Source of the DNA: Lanius collurio
Taxonomy: Eukaryota > Chordata > Aves > Passeriformes > Laniidae
Direction of reading: 5' to 3'
Length of the DNA: 64,000 bases
NCBI GenBank assembly: GCA_020086605.1
Contig: JACBWW010000029.1
Location: forward strand, 1,525,069-1,589,068
The stretch's first letter is position 1, and every line of letters starts with the position of its first letter. A program made the position numbers and the translations under genes. Positions 1-9,984 of the stretch are shown here, in pieces. Under the pieces are notes generated by a model. The model saw only the letters and a list, made by a program, of their open reading frames with translations. It was not told the DNA's origin and did not search any database.

Positions 1-423
1 CTGGGACTGTAGGCTGAGCTTACAAAGCATTGCAAAAGAGTAAAAGTATTTACACAGAACAAGCAGGTTATTTATGTCCTAAGCAAACTCCACCCTGCTG
101 CTGCTGTGATGAGTTCTCAACTTTCCTCTTGAATCAAAGGGATTGCTATTATCTTTTCTTAATCCTCCCAGAAAACTCCTGGGACTTCCAAGCCTCTTTG
201 TCCATAGCCTGCTTTAACAAGTTGTATTCAAGACATGCCCCAAAGCCCTGAATCCCAGGACAAGCTCCCTTTGCTGCACACACACGTGCAAATAAGCATA
301 CAGTGCAAGGAATTAGCACTTCTGGAGGTACTTGGTGTACTTGGTGTCTCATTACAGTCCTTTCTTAAAGATGTTTTATTGACTTCTCCCTCTTGCTTTT
401 GACAAAGGGAAATGAGCACTTAC
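1..423 (-). other. TRIM gene intron after exon 5 (continues beyond left edge)
   Basis: The sequence left of the exon 5 donor shows no further TRIM coding similarity on the minus strand. The missing C-terminal exon, expected B30.2/SPRY, must lie outside the window. Confidence 0.7.
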
Positions 424-566
424 CAGCAGGTATTCTGAACATAGGTGTATGTGGCTCAAAGGGGTCCCCCAAAACAACTGCTGGTGGTGGCTTAAAGGAG
501 GAGTCCATGTTTAAGAGGAATTGCTGGAAAAGCTTCAGAACAGCATCTGTTCTTGATTTATCCAAA
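424..566 (-). CDS. TRIM gene exon 5, linker after the coiled coil
   Basis: The exon is 143 nt and encodes [19 protein letters not shown], then [20 protein letters not shown] and TPMFRIPAG. This is the region between coiled coil and B30.2 in this family. The acceptor is CCCATTAG|TTTGGA and the donor GCTG|GTAAGT, phase 1. I do not recognise the paralogue from this segment. Confidence 0.8.
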
Positions 567-3500
567 CTAATGGGTGGGTTTGGCACCCTCACACCATCCA
601 TTCCTGGAAGGGGCTTGCGTCGCCTAAACCACACAGCAAGAATCACAGAACCATGGAATCAGTGAGGTGGGAAAAGACCTCCAGGGCCACTGAGTCCCAG
701 CTGTGCCCCATCCCCACTTTGTCCCCAGCCCAGGGCACTCAGTGCCACCTCCAGCCCTTCCTTGGGCACCTCCAGGGATGGGCACCCCAAACCTCCCTGG
801 GCAGCTCCTTCCAATGTTTAACACCCTTTCCATGGGGAAATTCCTGCTGATGCCCACCCTGCCCCTCCCCTGGCCCAGCCTGAGGCCGTTCCCTCTCCTC
901 CTGTCCCTGTTCCCTGGGAGCAGAGCCCGACCCCCCTGAGCCCCCTCCTGTCAGGGACTTGTGAAGAGCCACAAGGTCCCCCCTGAGCCTCCTTTGCTCC
1001 AGGCTGAACCCTTTTCCCAGCTCCCTCAGCCCCTCCTGGGGCTCCAGCCCCTTCCCAGCTCCGTTTCTTTCTCTGGACACGCTCCAGCCCCTCCATGTCC
1101 ATCTTGCACTGAAAGCCCAGAATTTGACACAGTACTCACAGTGTGACCTCACCAGTGCCCAGCACAGGGGACAGTCACTTCACTGCTCCTGCTGAGACAG
1201 CCCAGGTAGCACTGGCCTTCTTGCCCACCTGGGCACACCTGGGCTCATGTTCAGCCAATGCTGACCAGCATTCTCAGGTTCTTTCCTACCAGGCAGCTTT
1301 CCAATCACTGTTCCCTCAGCCTGGAACTGCACAAGACTGTTGTGACCACAGTGCAGGACCTGGCACTTTGCCTCACTGAACGGCTGGCCTTGGCCCATGG
1401 ATCCAGCCTGTCCTGATCCTGCTGCAGAGCTTCCTGCCCTCCAGCACATCCACACTCCTGCCCGACTTAGTGCTGTGAACTTACTGAGAGTGCACTCCAT
1501 CCCCTCATCCAGATTATCAATAAAGATATTAAACCTCAGGAAGAGCTCACCTGGCTTTAATTGTTGCAAAAGGCTGTAAAGACATTTTGAAAGCAGAATT
1601 AGCACAGTGCAGGCACAGGCCAGGCCTGGAGCTGGCTGTGTGTCTCTGGGAAGGGAGATGCTGATAGATACCTTGGTGAAAAGAAGCATGTCCTTCTGAT
1701 TTCTCAGAGCCTCCAGCTCCTGAACATCATGGCTGACTGAATCCTTCTCCCTTTTGTGAGAATTCATCTCTACCTGAATCCGAGCAAGTTGTTCCTCCTC
1801 ATAGTCAGTGAGAACTTTCAGGAGCTCTCCTTTTTTCTTCTCTAGCTGCAGATGCATCTCCTTGAACAGGCTCTCCAGCTGTCCCCTCCGCAAGCTCTCG
1901 TCAGCCTATTAATAAAACAATTTCAGAATTGTAAGGGACACTTTCCACATGAGCTGTCACTCAGAAAAAAATCTGGCTTTGTTCTGGGATGTAACTAAAA
2001 GTTGAAGGTTGGAAAAATAAAAAAAGCCACACACCAGCCACTCATCAGGAGGCACAGTCTTCCAAGCTACGTACCTCGAAGACTGATAAGAAAGTTTTAC
2101 ATCATCCTTTCTCACAGAAAACAACTCAAAAATACATGAGAAACCACACAGGAACTGAAAAAGCTTCAGAATCCATGATCTGAGAAAGGGCAAAATAAAA
2201 CTTTATCTCATCAGTTACCAGCATGCAACAATCCCTGAGGTGATAAGGGTCCTTGAAACAAACCTTTAATGCCTCCTCCTGTTTTACCAGGTTGGCTATG
2301 GCTTTATCCAATGCAGCTTCGTGGTTTTTCAGGGCTTCCAGAGTCCCGGGGAAAGATATCTACAAATATAACCGGAAGGAGATATCAGGATAGGACTGGC
2401 ATAATGCATGAGATCGGCAATTTTACAGACATGGGTTAAGCTAGACTTGCAGAAGGTTTACTCATTGCATGCTCTTGTTGGAAAACATACCAGTTTAAAA
2501 ATTTTATATATATGACTTCAGCCAGGTTTATTCACCTTTGCCCCGGAGAAGGGAACTGAAGCTTATTTCCAGGGCATTGTTTCTCTAGGTGAGGCCTGAG
2601 ATGGGTTTAGCACTCAACAGACTGGGAGTAGCCCCAAAGAGATAAAGGGCTTCTAGGGAACGTCAACAGAACATCAGCAGCCATCTACGAACATCTACCC
2701 CAGACTGCGGAGTTGGAGACATCCCCTCCGGAAGAGACTGGTAAGAAAATCAAGGAATGAAGATCTAATTAACATCAGAAGCGAAGAAATCCGGATCCAA
2801 TAGGAGACCAAATACTAAGAACTATACACACAACTTGGGACCCATGAACACTGACCCAATTAGTTTCTGTGCGTTTTGATTGTATAAAAGATCTGAAAAA
2901 TCTAGTAAACATCATATGTTATGGAATGATTCTCTCTGCACACCCGAGCTACGTGTGGATCAGATGATTTCCGTGGTACATCCTGGCCAGAACAACATCC
3001 TGGCCAGATAATAAAGTAATTCCTTGACTTGCTAACATTAAAAATGTTGTTGGAGGGTTTTTGTTTTTCCTGCAGTTTCGGTGACACTCCCAGCACAACT
3101 CAGTAGATAAAGGTTTACTGGAAGGTTTTATCCCTGAACGAATGCCACAATTACAAGCACAAAAAAAGACAAATTGAAGTTGAAAACTATTCATGTGCAA
3201 TAGCCACATATAAAGCTATTTCCCCTGTTGGCAGCTTTTTTTCTGTTACTCCGTCATTAATTTTCTTTGCATAAGTGCAGCTCAGGCTCATTTTCAGCTT
3301 GGAAGTGCACCAAGGATTAAAACTGTAGCCACAAGCACTCAGTCTCACCAGTTTGGCCAAACTCTTCCCATTTTCCCCATGGGAAAAAAGCGTTGGTAAC
3401 GCCTTGTTTTATATCTCAAGGGCCAAATCCAGAGAGAAACCGGGACAAAACAAAGAATAAAAGCCAGGATTGCAATTTAGTCCCACCCTGCGTCTGCAGT

Positions 3501-4191
3501 TCTGCAACTCGGGAGCTGTTCCAGCCCCGTGCCATGGGCAGTTCTCTGGGGTTTTCCTGGTGCAATCCAAGCCTGTCCCGCTGTCCCTGCAGCCTCTTAC
3601 CTGAACTTCGTCAAAAGCCTCCTTCAAGCTGATGATTTTGTGGTTCTTGTGCGAGAGGACGGAGCAGAGGATGCAGAGGCAGACCCAGTCGTTCTCACAG
3701 AAGCACTCCAGCAGTTTGCCGTGCTGGGGGCACCTCCTCTCATCCAACACCTGGGCATCGCAGGGCTCCACCAGCACATGGCTCTTCTGGGACTCCTTCG
3801 CGTTGTGCTTGCTCAGATGGGCTTGGCACAGGGAGGCCTCGCAGCTCAGGCACGTCTTCACTGCCGGCTGCGGCTCCTGGAGGCAGGAATCACACAGGAT
3901 CACCTCCTCCGGCTGGCCCGAGCTCTCCCCCTTCCCCTCGCACCGCTCTTCCTGCGCAGGAGCGGCCATAAACTTGTGCACGATGTTGCGGAGGTGGAAG
4001 TTGGGCTGCGGCTCCGCGGCCGGGGAATGGCAGAGCGGGCACCGGGCAGGGCTCTGCTGGCTCCGGAGCGCCTGCCCGATGCAGTCCGTGCAGAAGCTGT
4101 GGCTGCAGCCCAGGGACGCGGGGTCCCTGTAAAGGTCCAGGCAGATGGGACAGGTCAGCTCTTCCCTCAGGCCGGACACCGCCCCGTTCAT
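424..4191 (-). CDS. TRIM-family E3 ubiquitin ligase (RING, two B-boxes, coiled coil), 3' end outside window
   Basis: This gene encodes a tripartite-motif protein of about 362 residues so far; the rest is beyond the left edge. It has a C3HC4 RING (C14, C17, C29, H31, C34, C37, C51, C54), a B-box 1 (C100, C103, C114, C117, C122, H125, H129, H138) and a B-box 2 (C154, H157, C165, D168, C173, C176, H181, H184). A coiled coil follows (about 198-307). TRIM proteins are RING E3 ligases that dimerise through the coiled coil; many act in antiviral signalling. All zinc ligands are intact, so an active ligase is plausible. The exon series of 96, 234 and 23 nt is the classic TRIM layout, which usually ends in a B30.2/SPRY exon. 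I cannot assign the member; two B-boxes recall TRIM25/TRIM47-like proteins. The span includes introns. Confidence 0.9.
638..1530 (-). mobile_element. CR1 LINE fragment in TRIM intron 4
   Basis: The plus strand starts with the reversed CR1 3' tail (AATCACAGAACCATGGAATC), followed by typical CR1 tail wording: a block of CTGCCC/CCAGGG, 'gggcagctccttccaatgtt', and 'ctccaggctgaaccctttt'. The 3' end is near 638 and the 5'-truncated end near 1500-1530. The element nearly fills the intron between the 23-nt exon and exon 5. Confidence 0.85.
1551..1573 (-). CDS. TRIM gene exon 4, 23-nt microexon
   Basis: A 23-nt exon between TTTACAG and GTGAGC splice sites, encoding PFATIKA plus two bases. TRIM genes usually carry a 23-nt exon right after the 234-nt exon. 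Its phase (0 in, 2 out) is exactly what exon 5 needs, which confirms both. Confidence 0.82.
1672..1905 (-). CDS. TRIM gene exon 3, 234-nt coiled-coil exon
   Basis: The exon encodes 78 residues, from [17 protein letters not shown] to [16 protein letters not shown], rich in Leu, Glu, Lys and Gln, typical of the antiparallel TRIM coiled coil. Exactly 234 nt, phase 0. The acceptor is TTAATAG|GCTGAC and the donor ACCAAG|GTATCT. Confidence 0.92.
2264..2359 (-). CDS. TRIM gene exon 2, 96-nt coiled-coil exon
   Basis: The exon encodes 32 residues ([20 protein letters not shown], then [12 protein letters not shown]) with heptad-like spacing. Exactly 96 nt and phase 0 at both ends is the standard second exon of many TRIM genes. 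The acceptor is TTTGTAG|ATATCT and the donor TTAAAG|GTTTGT. Confidence 0.9.
2510..3086 (+). mobile_element. Solo LTR, avian ERVL-like, in TRIM intron 1
   Basis: An AT-rich segment carries a TATA-like TGTATAAAAG (2880-2889), AATAAAG (3010-3016), and a tail ending TTTTCCTGCAGTTTCGGTGACA. This polyadenylation-to-end layout is shared with the LTR at 4468-4884 and fits songbird ERVL LTRs. No gag, pol or env lies nearby. The left boundary is approximate. Confidence 0.65.
3601..4191 (-). CDS. TRIM gene coding exon 1: RING, B-box 1, B-box 2
   Basis: The exon is 591 nt, 197 residues, starting [20 protein letters not shown]. This start places the RING ten residues in, as usual for TRIMs, and has G at -3. 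An in-frame ATG at 4257 would add 22 hydrophobic/basic residues and is less likely. The donor is GTTCAG|GTAAGA, phase 0. The exon lies in a CpG-rich stretch. Confidence 0.92.
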
Positions 4192-4372
4192 GGCGCGGAG
4201 GCCCGGAGGGAAAGCCCGGCTGCGAAACGAAACAAGAAGCGGCAGTGACGAGAGCAAGCTTCGCCCCGTTCAAGGCTGCCGCCTCCTCCCCCTCACAAGG
4301 GACGGGCATCCCTTGCCTCCCTCCAGCTTCCTGCCTCCCGGTGCCCCGCGGCGGGCTCGGCGGTGGGAATAA
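4192..4372 (-). promoter_or_regulatory. CpG-rich 5' flank / probable promoter of the TRIM gene
   Basis: The 180 bases upstream of the TRIM start codon are rich in CpG and G/C-box-like sequence, continuing the CpG-rich first exon. No TATA box is obvious. The adjacent ERVL-like LTR begins about 95 bases further upstream. Confidence 0.5.
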
Positions 4373-4467
4373 AGTTGTAACAAATCGTGTTTAAGTCCTG
4401 GGGATTCCTTTCGCTTTACCCGACAGTGCTTCGTCCTGTGTGCAAGTGGTTATCTCAGCCTTAAAGA

Positions 4468-4884
4468 CTGGGAGCCTGAGCAATGCTGGTAAGAAGGGAT
4501 ATCCTGGCCAGACCACATCTCAGGGATGCATTCAAAGAGAAGAAACGTTTTTGGAGGCCTGTGACCAAAAAAGAATAATTTGAAGAATGGGATGTTCCCA
4601 AATGACCACCCCAGACCCTCAAAAGAACTCTACTCCAATGAAAATAAGCTCTGAGGAGTGATTTAAATATGTGGAAAATCAGGGAGTGTATAGCATATAG
4701 GTATCTGAGTTTTGGGAAATGTATTGAATATGTAAAAGTTACATAGATTTAAGCTGGTCTGTTATCAAGGTGTGGTGTGTGTAATAGGGAGTTATCCCCC
4801 ACATGCTGAAATAAAGTAATGCCACTTTCTAATATTGAAATTACAGTGTTAAGAGAGTTTAATTCCCTATTTTCAGTGAAAACA
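4468..4884 (+). mobile_element. Solo LTR, avian ERVL-like, just upstream of the TRIM gene
   Basis: The segment contains the motif ATATCCTGGCCAGACC, AATAAAGTAATGCC (4811-4824), and a tail of CTAATATTGAAATTACAGTG leading to TTCCCTATTTTCAGTGAAAACA. The same order of motifs occurs in the LTR at 2510-3086. It has no internal coding sequence, so it is an old solo LTR. The boundaries are estimated. Confidence 0.65.
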
Positions 4885-7029
4885 GGACAATCTCCGTGCA
4901 GCAGCTTGAGGCTGAGAGCTTGGACACTTCAAGGGGAACATGGCAGAAAGTCCAGCCTGCTTTGATGGGGATGCAGGGGTCAGGAAATGAGGCAGGAATG
5001 AAAGCTGGAAAGAATCCTTGTGGGCAGGGAGGCTGGGAGAGCTGGGCCAGCAGCCAGAGAGCAAAGGAACCAAACCTGTTCCTCTCTGCAAAGACACCTG
5101 CACGGACCTGGACAACAACCTGGGGCTGATAAATGCTGGGAGTGGGCAAATGCATGTTTTACTTGAAGGGAGCTCAGGTGCCAGCAGAGCCCAGGGCAGG
5201 ATGTGGTGTCAGGTGCCACTGCTCAAGGCACAGGTGGGAGCTGAAACTCCAGAGAGCAGCCCAGGACAGCTGAGCAAGCAGTGAAACAAAGTCCAAAGAG
5301 TGGGCATTCCACACTGCTCAGGAGCAGGAGCCTGGGGTGTGCTGCCCACACTGCCAGGTACCAACCAGGCCAACCCAGGGCAGTGATCAAAGCTGTTCTT
5401 GCTCACAAAAGCTCCTGTGTGACCGATTTTCCCCTCCCACCAGGCACACCGTGCCCAATCCAGGAGATAAATAATGCTGCCTCCCTCCCCTCCAGCAGCC
5501 ACATGAGCTACTCCAAAACCAGCACCTGTTTGTGTGAAAAGGAATTGTTTTATCACAAAGTTATGCCAAAATAAAAACAGTCCAGGCTGGGATTTTTCCC
5601 AAATGGTTGGAAGTAATTGCTGGGACCAACAGAGCTGCTGAACCGATGTCAGCATCCACCAACAGATCGCTTCAGACTCAAGGTGTCTGCTTTCAGGAAT
5701 TATCCTCAGCAAACAATTGTATTCAAAACCAGTATCAGTGCTTTATTTTCCAGGAGGCTGCCTGGGAATGCAGTGTTGGGAGGCACAGGTCAGGCTGGGA
5801 GGGCAAACCTCCGTTCTGGCTCTGTCCCTCCCTGCAGACCCTTCCTTCCTGTGCCCCTCCCCTCCTGGGAGCCCACTCTGTGTCTCTGCTCCACATGTGC
5901 CCACCCTGGGCACCCCATCCCTGCATTCCAGCTGCATTCCCACATTTCCCCCCTCCAAATTCATGTTTTCATCTGTCCTGGCACTGTTGGCATCGCTGTG
6001 CCTGACGTATCTCAGGAAACATTCCTCTTTGGTGGCCTTGAAGCCTGCTGGCTTTGGAAAGCAGCAAGGAATGGGCTTCCCATCAGCTCTGCACTCAGGG
6101 TGCAGCAGTGGCAGGGAGGAGGGGCTGGCTTTGGGGTGGGATGCTGGTTCCAGCTCTGTGTCTGGGCTGGGGGACCCACACTGGGCTCCCACAGCTGTGC
6201 TGCAGGCAGGGGTAGAGCCGCTGCCTAAATCGCTGTAAATCAGCAAAACCCAGCAGCTGCCATAGCTCAGCACCTTGCAGAGCTGCTCCTCTCAGGCTGC
6301 TGGGATCCTCCAGCCTGGCAGCACCACTGATCCGTGCCCTGCAGAAAATCAGTGCAACCTCTCTGGCCCTGTGAGGGGGCCATGGCTGGTGTGGGGCTCC
6401 TGTGTGCTCGGGGGGAGCTGTGACCGTGGTGGCCTTGCCCTGGCCCTCCAAACATCCCCTCCACAGCCAGGACTGCCACGAGGAGCAGGATGCCAGGACA
6501 CCAGGACACCCCGGCTGTGCCCCTGGGACAGCAGTTTGGCTCCCAGGGCCTGCTCTCCTGCTTCCAGGGGCTCTCCAGGTGCCATCCTGCACTGCACGGC
6601 TGCTGCATCACCACCTGGAGTCTTTTCTGCATTTTTTCCTGCTCTCTCACTCCACTCCAAAAAATTTGAGGAGCATGCCCTGCTTCATTTTTCACCCACT
6701 GCACCTGGGGAGTTTCTTTGGCGAGGGGTCCTGTGGCAGCAGCACCGCTCCAAGTCCAAAGTGCAGAGTCCAAGTTTTTCCTGCATGAGTTAAACTGGAA
6801 GAAGCCACACTTAAAATAGCAACACACAGGGATATTCCCAGGCAGGAGCTGCATCCCTGGCAGCTGGGAGGCTCTGCCACCCTCCTTGGCCCTGGCACAG
6901 CCCTGCTGCCAGCCATGCAGATGCAGGAAAGCACCTTCAGCAGAGCAAAACACCTCATCCCCGGGCAGACTGGCACTAAAAACTAAAGTATAGCAGCAGA
7001 AATGTGTTCCTTTTTTTGTTCTTTCCACT
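4885..7029. other. Intergenic region between the TRIM gene and PPARGC1B
   Basis: The 2.1 kb between the LTR and the PPARGC1B poly(A) site has no recognisable gene. The open frames are short, GC-driven and without known domains. Confidence 0.6.
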
Positions 7030-7049
7030 TTATAGTATATATGTTATTG

Positions 7050-7055
7050 TTTATT
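7050..7055 (-). terminator. PPARGC1B: Poly(A) signal AATAAA of PPARGC1B
   Basis: A canonical AATAAA hexamer on the minus strand, in the context ATAAATAAACAATAAC. Cleavage would be expected about 10-30 nt downstream, near 7020-7040. It is the only clear AATAAA I see on the minus strand between the stop codon and here. Confidence 0.6.
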
Positions 7056-9376
7056 TATAGGCAGATCACTTCACTATTTACAGTACATGAGCGTAGAGAT
7101 TCTACAGTCTTTTTGATGTAAACAAGAAACTCCACGGCAGGGGAGTCTGGAAAAAGAAGCCAGTTCTGAAGTATTTACACAATTTAAAATAGAACTTTTA
7201 TACCCACTGGATAGATATAGAGAATACATTGAGCGATTTGGTTAAATTATCTATGAAACTATAGAATCTGACAATGTAAAAATACAAGAAAACGTTCTCT
7301 CATTTTAGAAGGTAGACAGTTAAATCACACTAGAAATAAATCTCTTTTGTTTTTTAAAAATAATAACAATAATAATAAAGGAAAGGCATAAGAATCCATG
7401 CCATCTCTTAAGGTTAAAGTATATTACATAAATAAGGACACAACAGAATGGAACTGGGGGGAAAAAATTAAGTGAAATATAAAAAAACCTCTACCAATTA
7501 AAAAAAAAACATACTAAAAACTTGATTCTTAATCATAGAGGGATCAATTCTGCTGCTTTTACTTACTCTGCAAGTAGAAAATTGCAGAGTTAAGTAGTAC
7601 TTACTCAGCATGAGCAAGGGAGGCAGAATTGGCCCCTAATAATTATGAGCAGTGTCCTTTCACTTAAAAAAAAAAAAAAAAAGAATTTAGCTTTTTTTTA
7701 TAAATAACAAAGCAGATGTGCCCCTTTTTAGGTGAAATTCTTACACCTTTCTCAAGAAATGCATCAATTGAACCGTTCTCTCTCTTTCTCACATGCACTC
7801 ACACACTCCCCAACTCCTGCTGCCGCCCCTGGCCCTGGGGAGGGCAAGGGAAGAGGAATGAAACCCCAAAATGAAACCCCAAGGCTGCATTTGGCTCTAT
7901 ATTGCTTGAGATTGTCAGGGATGGACTTGGAACAGAAAGGGTGTTGGGTTCAGCTCCAACACCGATGTATCTCAGGACTCAGCAGACCTCCAAAAAGAAA
8001 AAAAATCCCCCCAAAAAAGGAGAAAACCGTGTTGATCTGCAATTGCAAAACTCACTTGCACGGCCCAGAGCTGAGCTCAGACTCTCAGGACTGTAACAGG
8101 GTGACTGAGCTGCTGCATCCTCAAAGATGTGCAGCTGTGCTGAGGAATCAGGAGAAACCTTTGGGGCAGCATCCAACCTAAAACCTGGGATTGTCCTCTG
8201 CATTCAGCCCACACACTCAGAAACGTTTGCTCCTCCCTGCGGAGCCTCAGGGACACGCTGGATTCCAGCCAGGAACCTGCTGTCCCCCTGAACAACGAGT
8301 TTTTCTGGGGCAAACCTGTGCAAAACAAGCAAAGGGGCATTTTAACAGAAACGCTTCACATTCAGCATTTCCCCACAGCACCTGCAGGAAACAGCTGGGG
8401 GACGTTCTACACTGACACAGTTTTAAAAAAATAAATCTCCTCCTGACTTATTGCCTGCCAGAAGAAACCATTTTGCTCCCAGTTTCTCCTGCCCATCCCA
8501 CAGCCTTGCAGGAGGCTGGGGTGTGAGGGGTCCCTTTCTGAGGGGCACCCACAGCAATGCCACAGCCTGGGAGGGGTGTAAAGGCAATCCTTGGAAAAGG
8601 GGGGGATCCCCAGTCCCTGGCAGCTCCTGCAAAGCTCTGGGCACCTCTGGCTTCCCTGGCAGCAGTGCCTGGGCATTGCTTTGCTCCTGCCCCATTTCCC
8701 TGTCAGCATCCAAACCATGGGCAGCTCAGGAGGGAGTTCTCACCTGCCCCTGTGCCTGACCCCTTCCTGCCAACTTGAGCACTGAGCTAAAGACACCTTT
8801 AGAGTAAAAAAAAACCCACAGAAATTTAAAAAAAAAAATCAAGTGGAAATTTCTTTTTCACCCAGTCCTAAAAGGTGGGGGAAGCACCCAGGGCAGGCAG
8901 CACACAGCCCGAGGGGCTCTAAGCATAGTGCACAAGTCCTGGAAAAAAAGATTTTTTAGGGAGGAGGGAAAACAAACCATCCTCATTGAATGGAAAAAAA
9001 ATAAAAACCCAAACCAAAAAAAGAAAACCCAACCCCACTTATAGGCTTCAGGCACCACAAAGACCACTTATTGCATCTCTTCCTACCCTAGGGCTGCAGT
9101 ACTGATGAGCTCTGTGCAGGACCAGCCCTCCCCTTCCCCAGCAGCTGGGCTGGGGCCGACCCAGGGCACCCAGCCACAGGGAAACACTGGGTAATTTTAT
9201 ATCTGGGCACGCCAAAACCAGTGCTTGGGAAGTGACTGAGTGATCCCCAGGGGTGGGCTGGAGCCCCCCCAGCTCTGCACCTTCTGCTCCACCACCCTTG
9301 ATGCATCCCCAGCGGGGCCCGGCCATGGGTGCCCCCAGCTGAGTGGGAGATGGAAGAATTCCACTTACTTTGCTTT

Positions 9377-9450
9377 TCTTTTTTCTTTCTTTCTTTCTTT
9401 CTTTTTTTTTTTTTTTGTTGGTGGTTTCTTGGTTTTTTTTTTTTTTTTTG
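9377..9450. repeat. Poly-T / TTTC-rich tract in the PPARGC1B 3' UTR
   Basis: Two long T runs flank a TTTC repeat on the plus strand, so the transcript has A runs and GAAA repeats. Confidence 0.9.
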
Positions 9451-9920
9451 TATTGATTGTTTTCTGAAAAACATCAGCACAGCACAGGACAGTACTACCC
9501 ACCCTAAATGTGTCGCTATATACATTCTACATAAGCTCTATAGCAATCACATGTAAACATCATCATCGTGAGGAAATACTAGGACAGAAAAAGGCAAAGC
9601 TACAATGAGGCAATTGCCAATAGCAGATGCTCAGTCTCGGCCAGAGCTGCTCGTGTTCGCTACGGTGGGATGAGAACCGGGGGTGTTTTGGGGCAGGAGA
9701 GATGCCAGATTTCACTGCTGAGGCTGAAATGGCACAAGGACTGTTCCCTGGCAGTGATCATCACCGGCTTGGGGACCCCGCCGTGGCCTCCAGGCCCTGG
9801 CACTGCCGGGTGTTGTCAGAACCACGGCTCTCCTGAGGGGAACAGCCAGGGAACTGTGCTGGTGTCGGCGCTGCCGGCATTGCTGCTCCTGCCAGAGCCC
9901 AGCTGCACTCCGGGCCCCCC

Positions 9921-9984
9921 AGCCAGGGGCACCCCCAGCCAGGGGCACCCCCAGCCAGGGGCACCCCCAGCCAGGGGCACCCCA
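9921..9984. repeat. 16-bp tandem repeat (4 units) in the PPARGC1B 3' UTR
   Basis: Four copies of AGCCAGGGGCACCCCC. On the transcript strand this is a G-rich repeat with runs of four or five G. Confidence 0.9.

Noticed and set aside
1180..1893. 237-codon minus-strand frame as a single TRIM coding exon
   Set aside because: Only the first part is the 234-nt coiled-coil exon. The rest reads through a GTATCT donor, the microexon in another frame and a CR1 fragment.
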